Assembly (NCBI GenBank): GCA_031213475.1
Contig: JARUPZ010000016.1
Coordinates: forward strand, 5,089,491 to 5,153,490
DNA: 64,000 bases
Reading direction: 5' to 3'
DNA from: Nereocystis luetkeana
Taxonomy: Eukaryota > Sar > Phaeophyceae > Laminariales > Laminariaceae
Shown here: piece by piece, positions 22,123 to 33,607 of the stretch
Numbering within the stretch: the stretch's first letter is position 1
Layout of the letters: each line of letters begins with the position of its first letter
Notes under the pieces: model-generated
Told to the model about the DNA's origin: nothing
What the model saw: only the letters and a program-made list of their open reading frames with translations
The model's database searches: none
Translations under genes and position numbers: made by a program

Positions 22123-23060
22123 AGGGCTTTTCGCGGTTCAGGCCCAACCTCACGGGTCGGGCCGGGTCGGGCCGGGTCGGGTCGGGCCGGGTTGGGTCGG
22201 GTCAGCTGACCCGACCTGACCCGCGAATTTTTTGAGGCGTGTGGGCTTGACCCAACCCGACCCGCAAAAATTTGAAACCCTCTTGACCCGACCCGACCCG
22301 CGAGATTAAAAAAAATGCTGACCCGATCCGACCCGACCCGTGAGATTGATAATCTCCTGACCTGACCCGACCAGATCAGACCCGCGAGATTTCACAACCT
22401 GCTGACCCGAACCGACCCGCCACCTTCCGATTGACCCGTGAGACACGGGTTTTTACGGGTCGGGTCACCTTGACCCGCGTGATCATTCATCTTGACCCAC
22501 GGGTTCAACCCGGGGATCCGGCACGTGGGCCGGCACTTCAAAATCAACTTTTAATGAACGCTCGTTTTTGTGACCCGCAGCGATATGTGCCCTGGTTGTA
22601 GTGGGTATGGATGGATGCGGGCATGCGTATATGGATTTGGCGATGTTTCAATGTTTGAACATTATACCAAAGGATTAGTATTGAGTAATAGCACGAGATA
22701 AGCCTGTCGGTATGAGAGCGGGAAGTATTTTAAGTGTCGGATCCGCGAGCCGGATGCGCGGACCCGACCCGCGGGTCAGCGAAAAACAACTCGCGGGTCA
22801 TGCTTGCCCGACCCGCGAGTCACCCGTTTTTGGCGGGTCATGACCCGACCCGACCCGTGAGCTTTTCATCACCTCTTGACCCGACCCGTGAGCTTTGATT
22901 TTTTTTTGACCCGACCTGACCCGACCCGCGAGATTTGAAAACTTCTTGACCCGATCCGACCCGTGACATTTTGAACACTTCCTGACCCGACCCGACCCGT
23001 GAAATATATGACACCCCGTGACCCGACCGGCGGGTCGGGTCATGGCCCGCGAAAAGCCCT
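22123..23060. mobile_element. Non-autonomous element with GACCCG subterminal repeats
   Basis: The ends are inverted: AGGGCTTTTCGCGG on the left and CCGCGAAAAGCCCT on the right. Inside them lie two blocks (about 22150-22520 and 22740-23040) of diverged 30-45 bp units built from GACCCGACCCG, a variable AT-rich spacer and the word CGCGAGATT. A unique 200-bp centre contains no long ORF. Inverted ends plus subterminal repeat arrays are typical of non-autonomous DNA transposons (hAT- or MULE-like); I cannot assign the superfamily. Confidence 0.6.
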
Positions 23061-24278
23061 GGGAACTTGCAAGCTGATGGAGCGAGAGACTGTGAGGCAA
23101 ACTCTGGTATCCGGCGACATCATTGACGCGTTCAAAAGCCGCGAGAGGGAAGCGCGGAAGCCCATCTGATCTATTAATAGATCCCATCCATATTGCAACA
23201 CACACGAAAAAAAATCCCTCCCCATGCACATTTTTAATATTTTTATTAATGCGTAGGACATGGTGGTTACGTATAGATAGATCCCAGACCTCGGAATCAC
23301 GTACGCACCGACGGGATGCTTGAACGCCAGGCCTAAAAAGAGCGTGCCGAGTCATCGATCAAAGGTCGCAAGCGGTCCCTTCGTAACGATTACCACCGGC
23401 AAGGTCGACCGTCTCCTTGGGAGGACTGACGGGGTCATCTCTTGTGGAACCGGTTTCACCGGATCCACGATTTAACCCATCTACCACCGCACTCCTACAT
23501 GTGGGGACAAAGCAGTAAAATTAAAAGCAGTTTGCCCCCAAAGCGGAACTGGGGTCGAAAAACGATTAACGCCGGGAGGAAGGTCAGGCTGCCTCAGGCA
23601 ACCCGCCCCCCCCCCCCTGGGCTCAGTTCGAGACATACACTCCTGGCATCTCCCTGCTGCTGCATGACGCGAGAGGAAAGTAAGTGCTCGCCACGGTCGG
23701 CCGTTATCGGCTGCTGCGGGCATCAGGGATTGGGAGTTTTTTTTTCAGCGGGACATGAATGAGCATGTACTACATACAGCAGCAGTAGTTTCACATCAAG
23801 TATTTATATACCAGGTAGTATTTAGGCTTCTTGAGCTATACGTACGTACGGCAGCACAAAATCGCGTTTCTTCGCCCCCGTCCGCCACTCACGGCCGAGC
23901 GACGCAGCAGCGCCCCGATCACAACTGAACACGACCTTTGGCCACCCAGATTGCTGACGACGATCCGACCTCTAATTCACTTTTTCGCGCGCCACAACAT
24001 CGACGCCGTCGACAAACAAAACAACGCCAGATCGAAAAAGAAAGAGAGGGGAAAAAAAACATGATACGCGTAAAACCGAGCGCCCAATATAACAAGGAAA
24101 AACACAGTTCGGCTAATATACGTACGAGTACATTATATCAATTGCTGCGTTTCGTCGTATACACCCAATCCGCCCGCCCCCAACCCCGACTCCCCTCATC
24201 CTAAACACAGCCCAGTTAAAAGAGTGAACCAAATTGAAAGCAAACTAACAGAACCAAAGGCCCAACGGGGTGAGAGAT

Positions 24279-24310
<32 letters not shown>

Positions 24311-25722
24311 AGCACGCGCACAAAATACAGAAAAAACACGCCTCCAACAGCCAGAACCCCCCCCCCCCCGTGAAGTACCCGCACCCGCACTCATCTTTTT
24401 CGAAAAAAAAAGACAAGGACAAAGAAGAAAATATCACGTACCACGTGTATAATCTTCGCGCTGTACCATGGCATCTACCATACCCGAATGTAACAAATGC
24501 ACCGCGCGCACCCCCCCCCCCACCCCACCCCCTCCCTCCCTTCCACGCGAACTCTCCAATCCCTTTCTAATCGCGTGCAAACTTCGCCCAATACAAAGAC
24601 GTAGCACAATGGGTTTCAACACCACTCGCGAAACGACGCGAGGCCGAGAACCCCACACGCCGAGAACCCCACACGATTCCTCAAACATGCCCGAAACACA
24701 ATCCAAACTACATGCCCCCTCCCCTCCCTCCCTCCCTCCCTTCCTCCCTCCCCCTCTCGTCGGCATTCGATGTACGAGCTCTTGTGATCACCAAGGTAAA
24801 GTACGGCCCCACTCCCTCGAAGCTAACCGTGCGAGTAGAGCACGCAGAGGCAGGCAGGCAGGCAGGCAGGCAGGCGCGCGACCTGGGAAGCACGGATTAC
24901 GTCCTACGCCGAAAACGCCCAATCTAACCAGCCAACCAACGAACCAAACACGGTTTGGCAGGAGGCGTCCTCTACCCCTCCGTCCACTCCTGCATCTCAC
25001 ACACCATCTATACCCCCCCCCCGTTGGTCAATGGTCAAATGACTAAGGCAAGCAACAAATGAGTACGCCCCCCCCCCCCCCCCCCCCCCACCCCCCCCTA
25101 CCCCAGGCCAGTCAGAGAAACGCCGCAGCCAGACCCATCCCCCCTTCAACGGATACCGACGGCGCGAGCAACCGACAGCATCTGGCTGCGACAAAACCTG
25201 TCCCCGCTTTCTTTCTCCCGAGATGGCGTGCACATTGCCCCCTTCCCCTTCCACCATCGACGCAGCAAACTTCCGCCCTTCCCCTCTGACCCCCCTGCCC
25301 CTCCCCTGGTCCAGCCACCCCTGGCCCCCCGACCCTCCCCCCCCCCCCATTATCCATCTACGCAACCTAGGAGCGCATCGAAACCTTTTACGATATCGTC
25401 GGGGTTGTTATAATTCTTACATCATTAGTCTACGTATGTTATTAGAACCCTTCCATTCCGACCAAACCACCAGCTCCTTTCCCCAACCGCCCCCCCCGAC
25501 CCCTCCCCCAGCCCCCCGTACACCCCGACCCCGTCACGAAGCAGCGCACAAACAGCGCTGCGCCACACCCCACCATACTGCCGTTTAATACCTTCTGGCA
25601 CCGGAGTCGGGTAACACCCCTGGCGTGAACATACCCGGCTCCCAGCCTCCCTCTCTCTCAAGCTCTCTCTCTCTCCTCCCCGCACTGCGCCACGCCCCCA
25701 CTACAGAGGGCCCTTCTCCTCA
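23061..25722. other. Non-coding stretch before the UBE2S 3' end
   Basis: No convincing exon. It contains a G30-type homopolymer (24280-24310), a GGCA run near 24850-24875, a C-rich homopolymer (25068-25100) next to reverse CATGCATGG-family words, and low-complexity C/T-rich DNA towards the UBE2S stop codon. A possible half copy of hairpin family C lies near 23525-23575. Confidence 0.5.
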
Positions 25723-28700
25723 CTACAACCTCTTAAGCCCCTTCTTTTTAGCCTCCTTTTGACGGTCCTTCACCGTTTTCCTCGGCGCATCGTCTCGACG
25801 CTTACCACCGCCACCGCCGCCGGTAGTCGAAGCCCCCGACACTCCTCCTCCTCCTCCCCCGCCGGCACCAACGCCAACACCCTTGTTTCCGCCCGCCCCC
25901 GCCCTGGCCGACCCTTTAACCGGGGTCGACGCCTTCTTCTTTGGCCCGTCGGTCGCTGCGCCCGCCACCACCACCACCGCCACGCCGCTCGTTCCCACCG
26001 ATGCCTCGCCCGTCCCGCTCCCCTTTATGGTACCCCCCCCCTTCACCGTGACTCCCCCTCCGTTGCTGCTGCTGCTGCTGCTGCTAATGTTGCTGCTGTT
26101 GCTGCTGCCGCTGCTGCTGCTGCTGCTGCTGCCGCTGCTACTGCTGCTGCTGCCGCTGCTGCCGCTGCTGCTGCTGACGCACGTCGGTTCTTCCGCCGAC
26201 AGCGACTTGGACGCGTGGATCGTCACCCACACCTTCACTCGCCGCTCGTACTCCGTGTAGCTCTCCATGAACATCCGCCCGGCCTCATCGTTCAGGCTCG
26301 ACTCCGGGAACGGGACGATGAGCAAGCATCGAATTACCTTCAGGCGTGCGATTGGGTGAGCGGTCGGGCGGGGGCGGGGGTTTGGATGGGCCCGGAGGAA
26401 GGATGGATGAGGTAGGGGCAACACCCACAGCAACACCAACAACGACAACCACACGACCACCCCCAACAACCAACAATAACAGCAGCAGCAGCAGCACCAA
26501 CAACACCAACAACCTCAACAACACCAACAATACTACCACCACAAACACACCACGTACCTGCAAAACATGTGTGAGCGTTACTTCCGAGGTCCAATCTCTC
26601 TTGAGGGTGTTCACACAGATGTCACCGTTGGGGGCCACGTTGGGGTGGTAGATCTTCGTCAAGAAGAACCCTCGGGGGGGCGAGTGCGGGAAGTCGTTGC
26701 TCAAAACGAGCTTGATGTGAAACGACCCTCCATCGTAGGGCGTTCCAACTGCTCAAAAAAGCATGCGCGCGGATGGGGGGCGGGGATCGGGGGGCAAAAA
26801 AAGACGTGCGCAACGAAAAATGAGAGGGAACCCAAATCAAAATCACATTCAACATGAAAAATGTGCCGTTACATACTCCTAAAAAACTGTTACTAACGAA
26901 GAACGGTCACAATTTCGATGGGCGCCTCACGCGGGGGAAGTCTATCGCAGATATCGAGAGAGACGCCGGGTCAAGGTGGTGGAGGGGACGGTAGTTGAGA
27001 CGGACGACGATCTGGCTCAACCCGACGACCTCGACGTTACGTCGGGGTGGATCTGGACGCGTTCTTGATGAGAGTGAGTACATAGATAACACAGGCGAGA
27101 TAGCGGAGATCCGGCACGTGCGCAAGGCAACGTCAATCAACAGAACGCCCACAAGATCGGTTCTGGACCGAGAGACAGAGATAGCATCACCGTGTGCCTT
27201 CCTTCCTTCGATCGAGCGAAGTAGGGTCGTCCATAGGCGATGAACAGTTTTCACAAATACGTTCTCGGCAATTGGTCATGTTGCCTGCGGCAGCGGAGCG
27301 TCTACTCACATGACACGCCCTCTGCAGACAGCGTGGACAATTGTGCAGCATGTAATTCGGAAACTGCTTGCGTCGACGGCGCCACTTTCGCTAGATCGAA
27401 GGACACGGTGATACGAGCCTTGTATATCGGTCCGGAAACGATCTGATGGGCATTCTGTTGACTGACGTTCAACGTGCCGAATCTCCGCTGTTACCTCCGT
27501 TTCCCCAGGTACTTTTTCGTCAAGCCGGGTCACAGCTTCGATGGCCCTTCATTCTTCTCCCACATTATCCAAGTAAAGAAGAACCAGCCCAAAGCTACAT
27601 CCGTACCGTATCATTCAGGGTCGGGATTAGAAGAGGGACAAAACGATACCCTATCTCCGACACAATGAAGAGGCGTGATCCATAGCGGGGACAGGCCCTC
27701 ATCCTTTCAGTTCCTAAGAACCCTCGGGGGTCAATGCTAGACTACGTCATAACGCTCGATCATACGAGCATATACAACGCATGTCCCGTGAGTGGGGGGA
27801 CCCTGTTCAGCGTTTGCGGCTACAGGGCCGATGGGAGTAGGGAGAACCTTTGCTTCGACTACATAACCACCCCGGGGCAACCAACCAACCCGCCCAACAA
27901 AGCCTGCCACATACATAAACGGCACCCAATGCGCTGCTGGACACTCTCACGAGTTTTTTTCCCGAAAGAAGCGCGGCGGACGTCCCCTCGGCGCTAGCAG
28001 GGACATCCGATAGCGACCCAAGCACAGCACCATCTCCCGACACCGACCAAGGGCACACGGGCGAGCACCCCCCCCCCCCCGGCCGTTCTGCTGTGGAGGG
28101 CAGCGCACGAGCTCAGCGGCTATGTGCTGGGGACAGCTCCCGGCGACGGTAAGGTGCCGGCCCCGGGGTCAAAAGTCGATGCCTGGAGGGTACAACAGCC
28201 AACCTGCTACATATTGTACCGGTAAAGGCGTGGCTCCGGGATCGAGGAGGCCATCATTGCTGCAGCCCACGAATAGACCATGTCCGGTGGTGACGCGACG
28301 CGTGCATCGGACCGTGAGGGACGTTCGCGATAAAAAAATACCAGGTATATATATAGATATGGAAGCAACGGTAGATTTGGGCTTCCCTACCCTTCACGCG
28401 GCTCGACGAACATCTTACGGCGCTTCGCGCTTGGTGCAGGCAATTTCTGCCTGGTCCGCGAAAACCGGACGCACTCCGTCCTGGCATCGTAGGGATACGA
28501 GAGTCTATGGTCATACGACTACGGCCGTGCATGACACGAGTACCCCCCGCCCCCCCGCCGCCTGCCGCGACATCGGCCCCACCAGTGTGCGCAGACGCGC
28601 AGTCATGTGCATGATGGCTCGAGGAGAGATCGAAAATCCAGGTAAAAATACATCATAAGTTGAGCATGCTCTAGTATAAAGGAACCCTTCGGGACCCAGG

Positions 28701-31464
28701 TACGGCGATCAAATCATCCAATCACACGTCGGATCGATAATTTAGATCCTAAGGCGCCATTGATATATATCGTGCAAGATATGTACGGTACAGATCCAAC
28801 CCAGGAGTATGCAGGTTGTACGGCTCCCACCCGGCTACATGAGTTACTGCTGTAGGTCATAGATATCAGGGTATGTCTGCCCTGAACGATCTAGATCACC
28901 AAGAAATGGGAATGATCTGTAGATTATCTGTCCGCGAAACCAATGACGAGTTCGTCCATATCAGCCCTACTAATAGTGTAAGCGCGGAACAGTACATCGC
29001 GAGTATTATGTTGCTTCGCTTGTGACATGCCGCTCCTTGCCTTGCAGTACTTGCAGTCGGAACGATCCGCGAGACACAGCAGTAGCCCGGGGCTGCTTCG
29101 TGTGGCTTGACAGTCCCCCGAAAGGTAAATACTGATGACGTTGGATATCGTACCGATGAATTTTCCATACATAAAAATATCGAATCATAAACTTGTTTGC
29201 TCTGCACCCCCTGGTGCCCCCGTGCTTTCAACGCTGAAACTGAATGAAAGCTTCCACGTGGTACCTGGTATCACTAATCGCAGTCGTATCGATTACGTCG
29301 CACATTGTAGTCTTGTATATTAGAATCGTATCGAAATCCACTTTCTTTTTCGATATCCAACACTATTATTAGTTAATACTTTGGGTTCTGTCGTTCGCAT
29401 CCACAGCAGCATTGAAAAATGTAGGCTCTACTGCTATAAATATATTATAATACAAACATACATACATACATACATACAAGTCCCAGGGGTTGAATCAACT
29501 TGAACAACGGAAACACAGGCGTAACACATGCTGGTAAAAAAACAAAGGAAGAGCACCGTGTTTCTCGCAAAAGGAAGCAACTACAATATAGTAGCACACA
29601 GAAGCGCGACTGACTGCATTTACGCGCAAGGAGAGTCAGAAACGCTCGCTGTTCTTACGCCGGGCTAGTTGGCCAGGCGAGGCGTGAGGTGTGTTAGAGC
29701 AGCAGCAGCAGCAACAGAGGGAAAATCCTTGTCGTGAAAGGATCTCCTGATGATCACTGCTTTCTTTTCCCTTCAATACCAGAGACATACCAGTACATGC
29801 CTTCTGTCTATTCCACGAGCGCAGTGCCACGTCGCCTGTTCCACGTTGCTCCTCGTGTGCTTTATGTGATGTCAGACGTGTGCTTGTCGCGTTGCTCCGT
29901 TTGTGTGCGAGTGTCAGCGAAACAACTAAACCAACGATGACCCCCTTCCCACCCCCCCGCCCAACACTACCAACCATTTCATCACCCCGAGCCCGGGAAG
30001 AGGCGTTCCTGCAAGAAAAAAAAAAAATCGGTCGGAGGTCTACTAATAGTTTGGGCCCGCCAAAGGCCTCTAAATCTTTGGACACTATAGTTGTATTTAG
30101 GAGCCGGACCGGTGGCTCAGTGGTACCCTCCAATGCTACTATTACGGGGGGCCGTAGTAAATAGGACCAAATATTGTTAGTAGAAATCGGTAAATATAGG
30201 TGTTTGTGTGTACCGTAGGTCTTGTTTACTTACTATGGTCCCCCGTAATATTGATAAGAGTTGATTCCGTGAGTTCAATCAAATCCCACCAAAGTGAGAA
30301 TTTCTTTATTTTCGAAGAAAAAAAGAACAAGGAATCAACTGCTGAGAGCGCGTATTCGTAGCGTGGGTAGGCGAAAATCGACGCGGGTCGTCGAGGGCAA
30401 AAATGGCTGACAAGTCTTCTCGCGATAAAAACGAAAGCACGAACTATGCGTAGGGAGGGAGGGGAGAGCCTGCGATGTCTACGTATGTAACCCCGGATCT
30501 GAGTTACGAACATTACTATTAATAATAGGAAGGAGAGAGAGGGAAGAATAAAAGGGCGGAGATGATAAATGGGAAAAAGAAGAAAGAAAGAAAAACTACG
30601 TATTCGTACTGCTGTAATTTTAGTGAGGAGTGCCGTCACCCAATACTTTTGCTTTTCAAGATTACTTACCCCCTTTCGGATACCCCGATATACATTTATA
30701 TCATAAACGTAGCGATCAAAACAATGACACAGCAGGGCTACTATAATATCAACATTACCGTTTCAGATCTGCAGTCCCGTTTTGGGGACAAACTTGACTG
30801 GTTTGTTCCCAAAACAGGACTGCAGTCCTGAAAGGGTTAATAACTGCTGTGTGTGGTGTTATCAATCGTCTACGAGCGGCGTGAGCACCCAGCAGTACAG
30901 GTATAGGGTATGCTGCGCCCGTGCCGGGCGACTCCTTGCATGGCAACTCGTGTTATCAATAGCATCATCCCACCAAGAGAGAAGTTGCCGTCGCTGCGAT
31001 CGTCAATCTCTATCGTCAAATCTCCCCCTCTAGTCCCAAGGCACATTTCCCACGGCAGCATACCCTCTCGTGCAACACCGGTGCTAGTACCGCTATTGTC
31101 GTGTTACACTCTGTTGGCCGAATCGCAATGCAAGTCAGGGAGTGGGGGTCACGCCCCACGACTCACGACCTTCGCAAGCATTTCTTCACACCAGCAGCAA
31201 TCTTCTATTAATATTAATAGTAGCGTTCGGAAGGCTTGTCAACGTATAAATGGCGTATTGATCGAAGTTGCTGAGAATACGATTTACGTATTGTCTGTTT
31301 TCTGTCATCGGTATATTGCACTCGACGGCACGACTATTAATACTATTAATAATAGAATACCACAGCAACAACATACTGCCGTACCGATCACTGCCCTGGT
31401 ATGTACCTGGTATAAGACACTGCTGCCGCAAGGCTGCTGCTGCCTCAAGGAAGGCTGCCTTAAG

Positions 31465-31533
<69 letters not shown>

Positions 31534-32954
31534 GTTTTTTTTTTGTCTCATCCCATTCATCATCTTCGCACATCTTCTTCTCTCTCTCCTTCCAACTCGT
31601 AACTCAGATCCGGGGTCACATAGCAGGCTCTTCTCCCCCCTTCCCGCTACGGTACGTGCCTTCATTTTTTATCGCGAGAAGATTTCAGCCTTTTCTTCCC
31701 TCGTCGACTCGCATCGAAATGAATATACACAGCAAAAGCTGTTACCAGAGTTCCAGGTATCTAATACTCGTACAAGGCACTGCTGCATTGACATGTATGT
31801 ACAGCGATAGCACTTGTACCAAAAACAGCAGTACGTAGAGCGGTATATATCCTGCTGCGCCGTCACCCCCCCAAGCCGGCCATGAAAAGATTTACCAGGT
31901 ACCTGGTACGTACCTACCGCAGGTAAGGCGTACCTCAGGTACAAAACGACGCAGCAGCAGTAATGGGAGCGACGGGACTGGTAGATACGTGACCCTCGTG
32001 ATTCCATAACTGACGTGCACGCAAGAAAGTACCACTCGTATACAGCCAGGTATACGCTGTTGCAGTTTTCACATTGCTTTGACGCAGCAGTAGCGCTCGT
32101 GCCCCTACCTGGACCCTTGATCTCCGCGTGGATTTCCGCGATGGTGTCCTCCTCCTGGGGTAAGAAGCGGATGCCGTCAGGCGGACTGTTGTTATCGCCA
32201 GAAATATACCAGGGTCGGCGACGGCGACGGCGACCGACGGCGGCGGTCACGGGGAGGGGGGGCAGTAGGGGGCAGGCAGGGGGGTGAAGGGGTTCGCCGT
32301 GTTGGGCAGGGGTCCGGAAAGGCAAAAAAAAAGGTATCAGGTAAGGCCGACGTGGAAGTCTGCTGCTGTGAGTCCGCCAGTAAAGTGGCACAAGGACGCT
32401 TGCTGGAGATTTTATCAAGACGGCAGCAGCAGCAGCAGCAGCAGTGGTGCGCAGAGTTCGTCAGTTGGGGTTGGGAGTGCAGCTCCAGAGCAGCAGTTGG
32501 GGTTTTTCATTTGATCACCCCGCACCCCGCCCATCCAGCCACGCCCGAGCAACATTATTTCTGTGTTGTTTTTTTACACTACCCGTTGGGTGAGAAGAGA
32601 GCACACGGCCCCGTCATCGCCGTAGAGCAGGTTCGAGGACGTGCACAGCGAGGAAGATTGTCGAACGCAAGTGACGTCCAAGCGTAGACAAACCCCCTCC
32701 GCCGTCACCGAGGCTGATGCCTTCGGCCATGCCACCGCGCCCCACCCCCGACCCAGAGTCAATGGAAGCGAACCTCTGCGCTCTGTCCCTATACGAGTAC
32801 TCGTGTGGACATACATACCAAAACATATTTATTTGCGCTTGATCGACTCGACTCACTCGCGCTGCAGGTCTTGTATCTCCCGGCCCACCCGGCTGATGAC
32901 CTGGGGTGATATGTTCTCGAACGACGAAAGAAGCGACATTTTCCTCTTGCTCAT
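25723..32954 (-). CDS. UBE2S: Ubiquitin-conjugating enzyme E2 S
   Basis: Four exons: 32954-32857, 32185-32109, 26748-26558 and 26337-25723 (TAG). All GT/AG sites are phase-matched; the product is 326 residues. E2 enzymes carry ubiquitin as a thioester; UBE2S extends K11-linked chains with the anaphase-promoting complex in animals. The N-terminal helix reads [19 protein letters not shown]. Exon 2 supplies [16 protein letters not shown]. Exon 3 holds the core: [32 protein letters not shown] (HPN at 93-95) and [11 protein letters not shown] with catalytic Cys103. Exon 4 continues VIRCLLI, then [12 protein letters not shown] Ser-rich linker (coded by a CTG-type repeat) and Gly-rich stretches lead to a Lys-rich tail ending KKKGLKRL, like the animal LRRL end that docks on the APC/C. 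It is about 100 residues longer than human UBE2S because of the linker. The first in-frame ATG is at 32954 with a TGA 30 nt upstream; an ATG at 32939 is also possible. Intron 2 is 5.4 kb and full of repeats. Confidence 0.93.
26050..26175. repeat. CTG-type trinucleotide repeat inside the UBE2S coding region
   Basis: Runs of CTGCTGCTG with CCG, TTG and CTA interruptions encode the poly-Ser linker on the minus strand. Because it is a coding microsatellite, linker length may vary between individuals. Confidence 0.8.
26890..27690. other. Unassigned ORF cluster inside UBE2S intron 2
   Basis: Several overlapping plus-strand frames read like decayed protein, for example [19 protein letters not shown] near 27540 and YIGPETI near 27425. 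A minus-strand frame ends near 26907. None has good flanking splice sites or an identifiable domain. A remnant of a transposon-encoded protein is the simplest reading, unproven. Confidence 0.2.
28386..28560 (-). repeat. CATGCATGG-CCGTAGTCG family repeat, reverse copy
   Basis: Reverse-oriented copy with CGGCGCTTCGCGCTTGGTGC, CCGCGAAAACCGGACGCACT, TCGTAGGGATACGAG, CTATGGTCATACGACTACGG and CCGTGCATGACACGAGTAC, followed by a C-run. It lies in UBE2S intron 2. Confidence 0.6.
28722..28936 (-). mobile_element. AGATC-family element, copy 3
   Basis: Reverse-oriented copy: ACACGTCGGAT at the left, TTAGATCCTAA, TACAGATCCAACCCAGGA, CGGCTCCCACCCGGCTACAT, CCCTGAACGATCTAGATCA and ATCTGTCCGCG at the right. 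It lies in UBE2S intron 2. Confidence 0.65.
30140..30250. mobile_element. MITE family A, copy 5
   Basis: Ends TATTACGGGGGGCCGTAG and ACTATGGTCCCCCGTAATA with subterminal AATAGGACC and internal TGTGTACCG. UBE2S intron 2. Confidence 0.85.
30410..30600 (+). repeat. TCTTCTCGCGAT...CCGGATCTGAGTTAC repeat
   Basis: Has GTCTTCTCGCGATAAAAACG, GGGAGAGCCTGC, TAACCCCGGATCTGAGTTAC and a GAGAGAGGGAAGA tail, matching the words at 20770-21180 and 57850-57990. A reverse copy lies about 1 kb to the right (31555-31690). Confidence 0.55.
30761..30840. mobile_element. Hairpin MITE family C, copy 2 (short)
   Basis: CTGCAGTCCCGTTTTGGGG is followed by a short spacer and CCCAAAACAGGACTGCAG, then GAAAGGGTTAA. It lacks the TACTTGGAATTTGA loop segment of the longer copies. 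Confidence 0.8.
31463..31532. repeat. (TTG)n microsatellite, about 22 units
   Basis: Perfect or near-perfect GTT units followed by a T-run, in UBE2S intron 2. On the minus strand it would read poly-Gln, but the flanks have stop codons and no splice sites, so I call it non-coding. Confidence 0.9.
31555..31690 (-). repeat. CCGGATCTGAGTTAC family, reverse copy
   Basis: Reverse words AACTCAGATCCGGGGTCA, AGCAGGCTCTTCTCCCC and TTTATCGCGAGAAGA match the family at 30410-30600 and 57850-57990. Confidence 0.55.
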
Positions 32955-33607
32955 GACCGGGAAAGATACGCGGGCTCCCTGTCACACCTCAGTCTTCTGG
33001 GCACACCCCACCCCTGCTCCAAGAACAGCAAAGCCGCGACTCGCTCGTAATATTCGTCGTTGGGTTTTGATGATGTGAAGAAGAGCAACGAGAATTCCCG
33101 CGACCCGCGCGCCGAACACAGGCGTGTCGGGAAGCAAAGCAGTACTGCTCACCCACTCCCCTTTCCTACTGCGAGATCCCAGACGAACGCCTACTCGTGC
33201 CCCAACAGCCGGGCAAGGAGACTACTTTGGCGCAAAGCAAAGCTGATCGTAGGAAGGGAGCGTGCGAGCGTTCGCCTGGTAGGGGGCGTTTGGCGGCAAA
33301 AACATGCACCAAGTTGTAGAAACCCGTGGATGCTTCCCTAAACCCCCCGCGGACGTTCTCTCTCCACGCTCGTGCTTCAAAGTGCGAAGGTCATTCCTCA
33401 TTTCTCCCCTCTTGTGAGTTTAGAGCGCTCTGCGCTGGCCGTTCTGCTGCTGTGGCCTGTGCTGGCGTGCTTCCTGAAGTTACTGCCCTGCGTACATAGG
33501 GGCGGGGTCGTGCCGTCTTGGCGCGTATTCTCTCGGTGCACGAACAAACGAGACACAGCTTTCTTCTTTGAAGCATCAAGCCGGAAGGCGTCGTTCTTCA
33601 GCCCAAC
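32955..33607. promoter_or_regulatory. Putative bidirectional promoter, UBE2S / RTF1
   Basis: 653 bp separate the divergent start codons of UBE2S (minus) and RTF1 (plus). It holds no exon and no recognised repeat family, unlike the surrounding DNA. I see no clear TATA box. In-frame stop codons lie 30-40 nt upstream of both start codons. A shared control region is inferred from geometry only. Confidence 0.5.

Noticed and set aside
22150-23040. GACCCG-rich DNA as a coding region
   Set aside because: The frames change between units and the sequence is explained by degenerate subterminal repeats of one element.
24280-24310. Long G homopolymer as a functional element
   Set aside because: Length cannot be trusted because long homopolymers are error-prone. 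I record it only as context for the nearby repeat family.
26907-27254. Minus-strand frame ([19 protein letters not shown]) as the UBE2S N-terminus
   Set aside because: It superficially resembles an E2 start, but phase-matched exons at 32185-32109 and 32954-32857 supply the missing [14 protein letters not shown] segment and N-terminal helix. This frame runs into a stop.
31186-31665. Minus-strand poly-Gln ORF
   Set aside because: The glutamines come from an intronic TTG microsatellite. There are no splice sites, and the region lies inside UBE2S intron 2.
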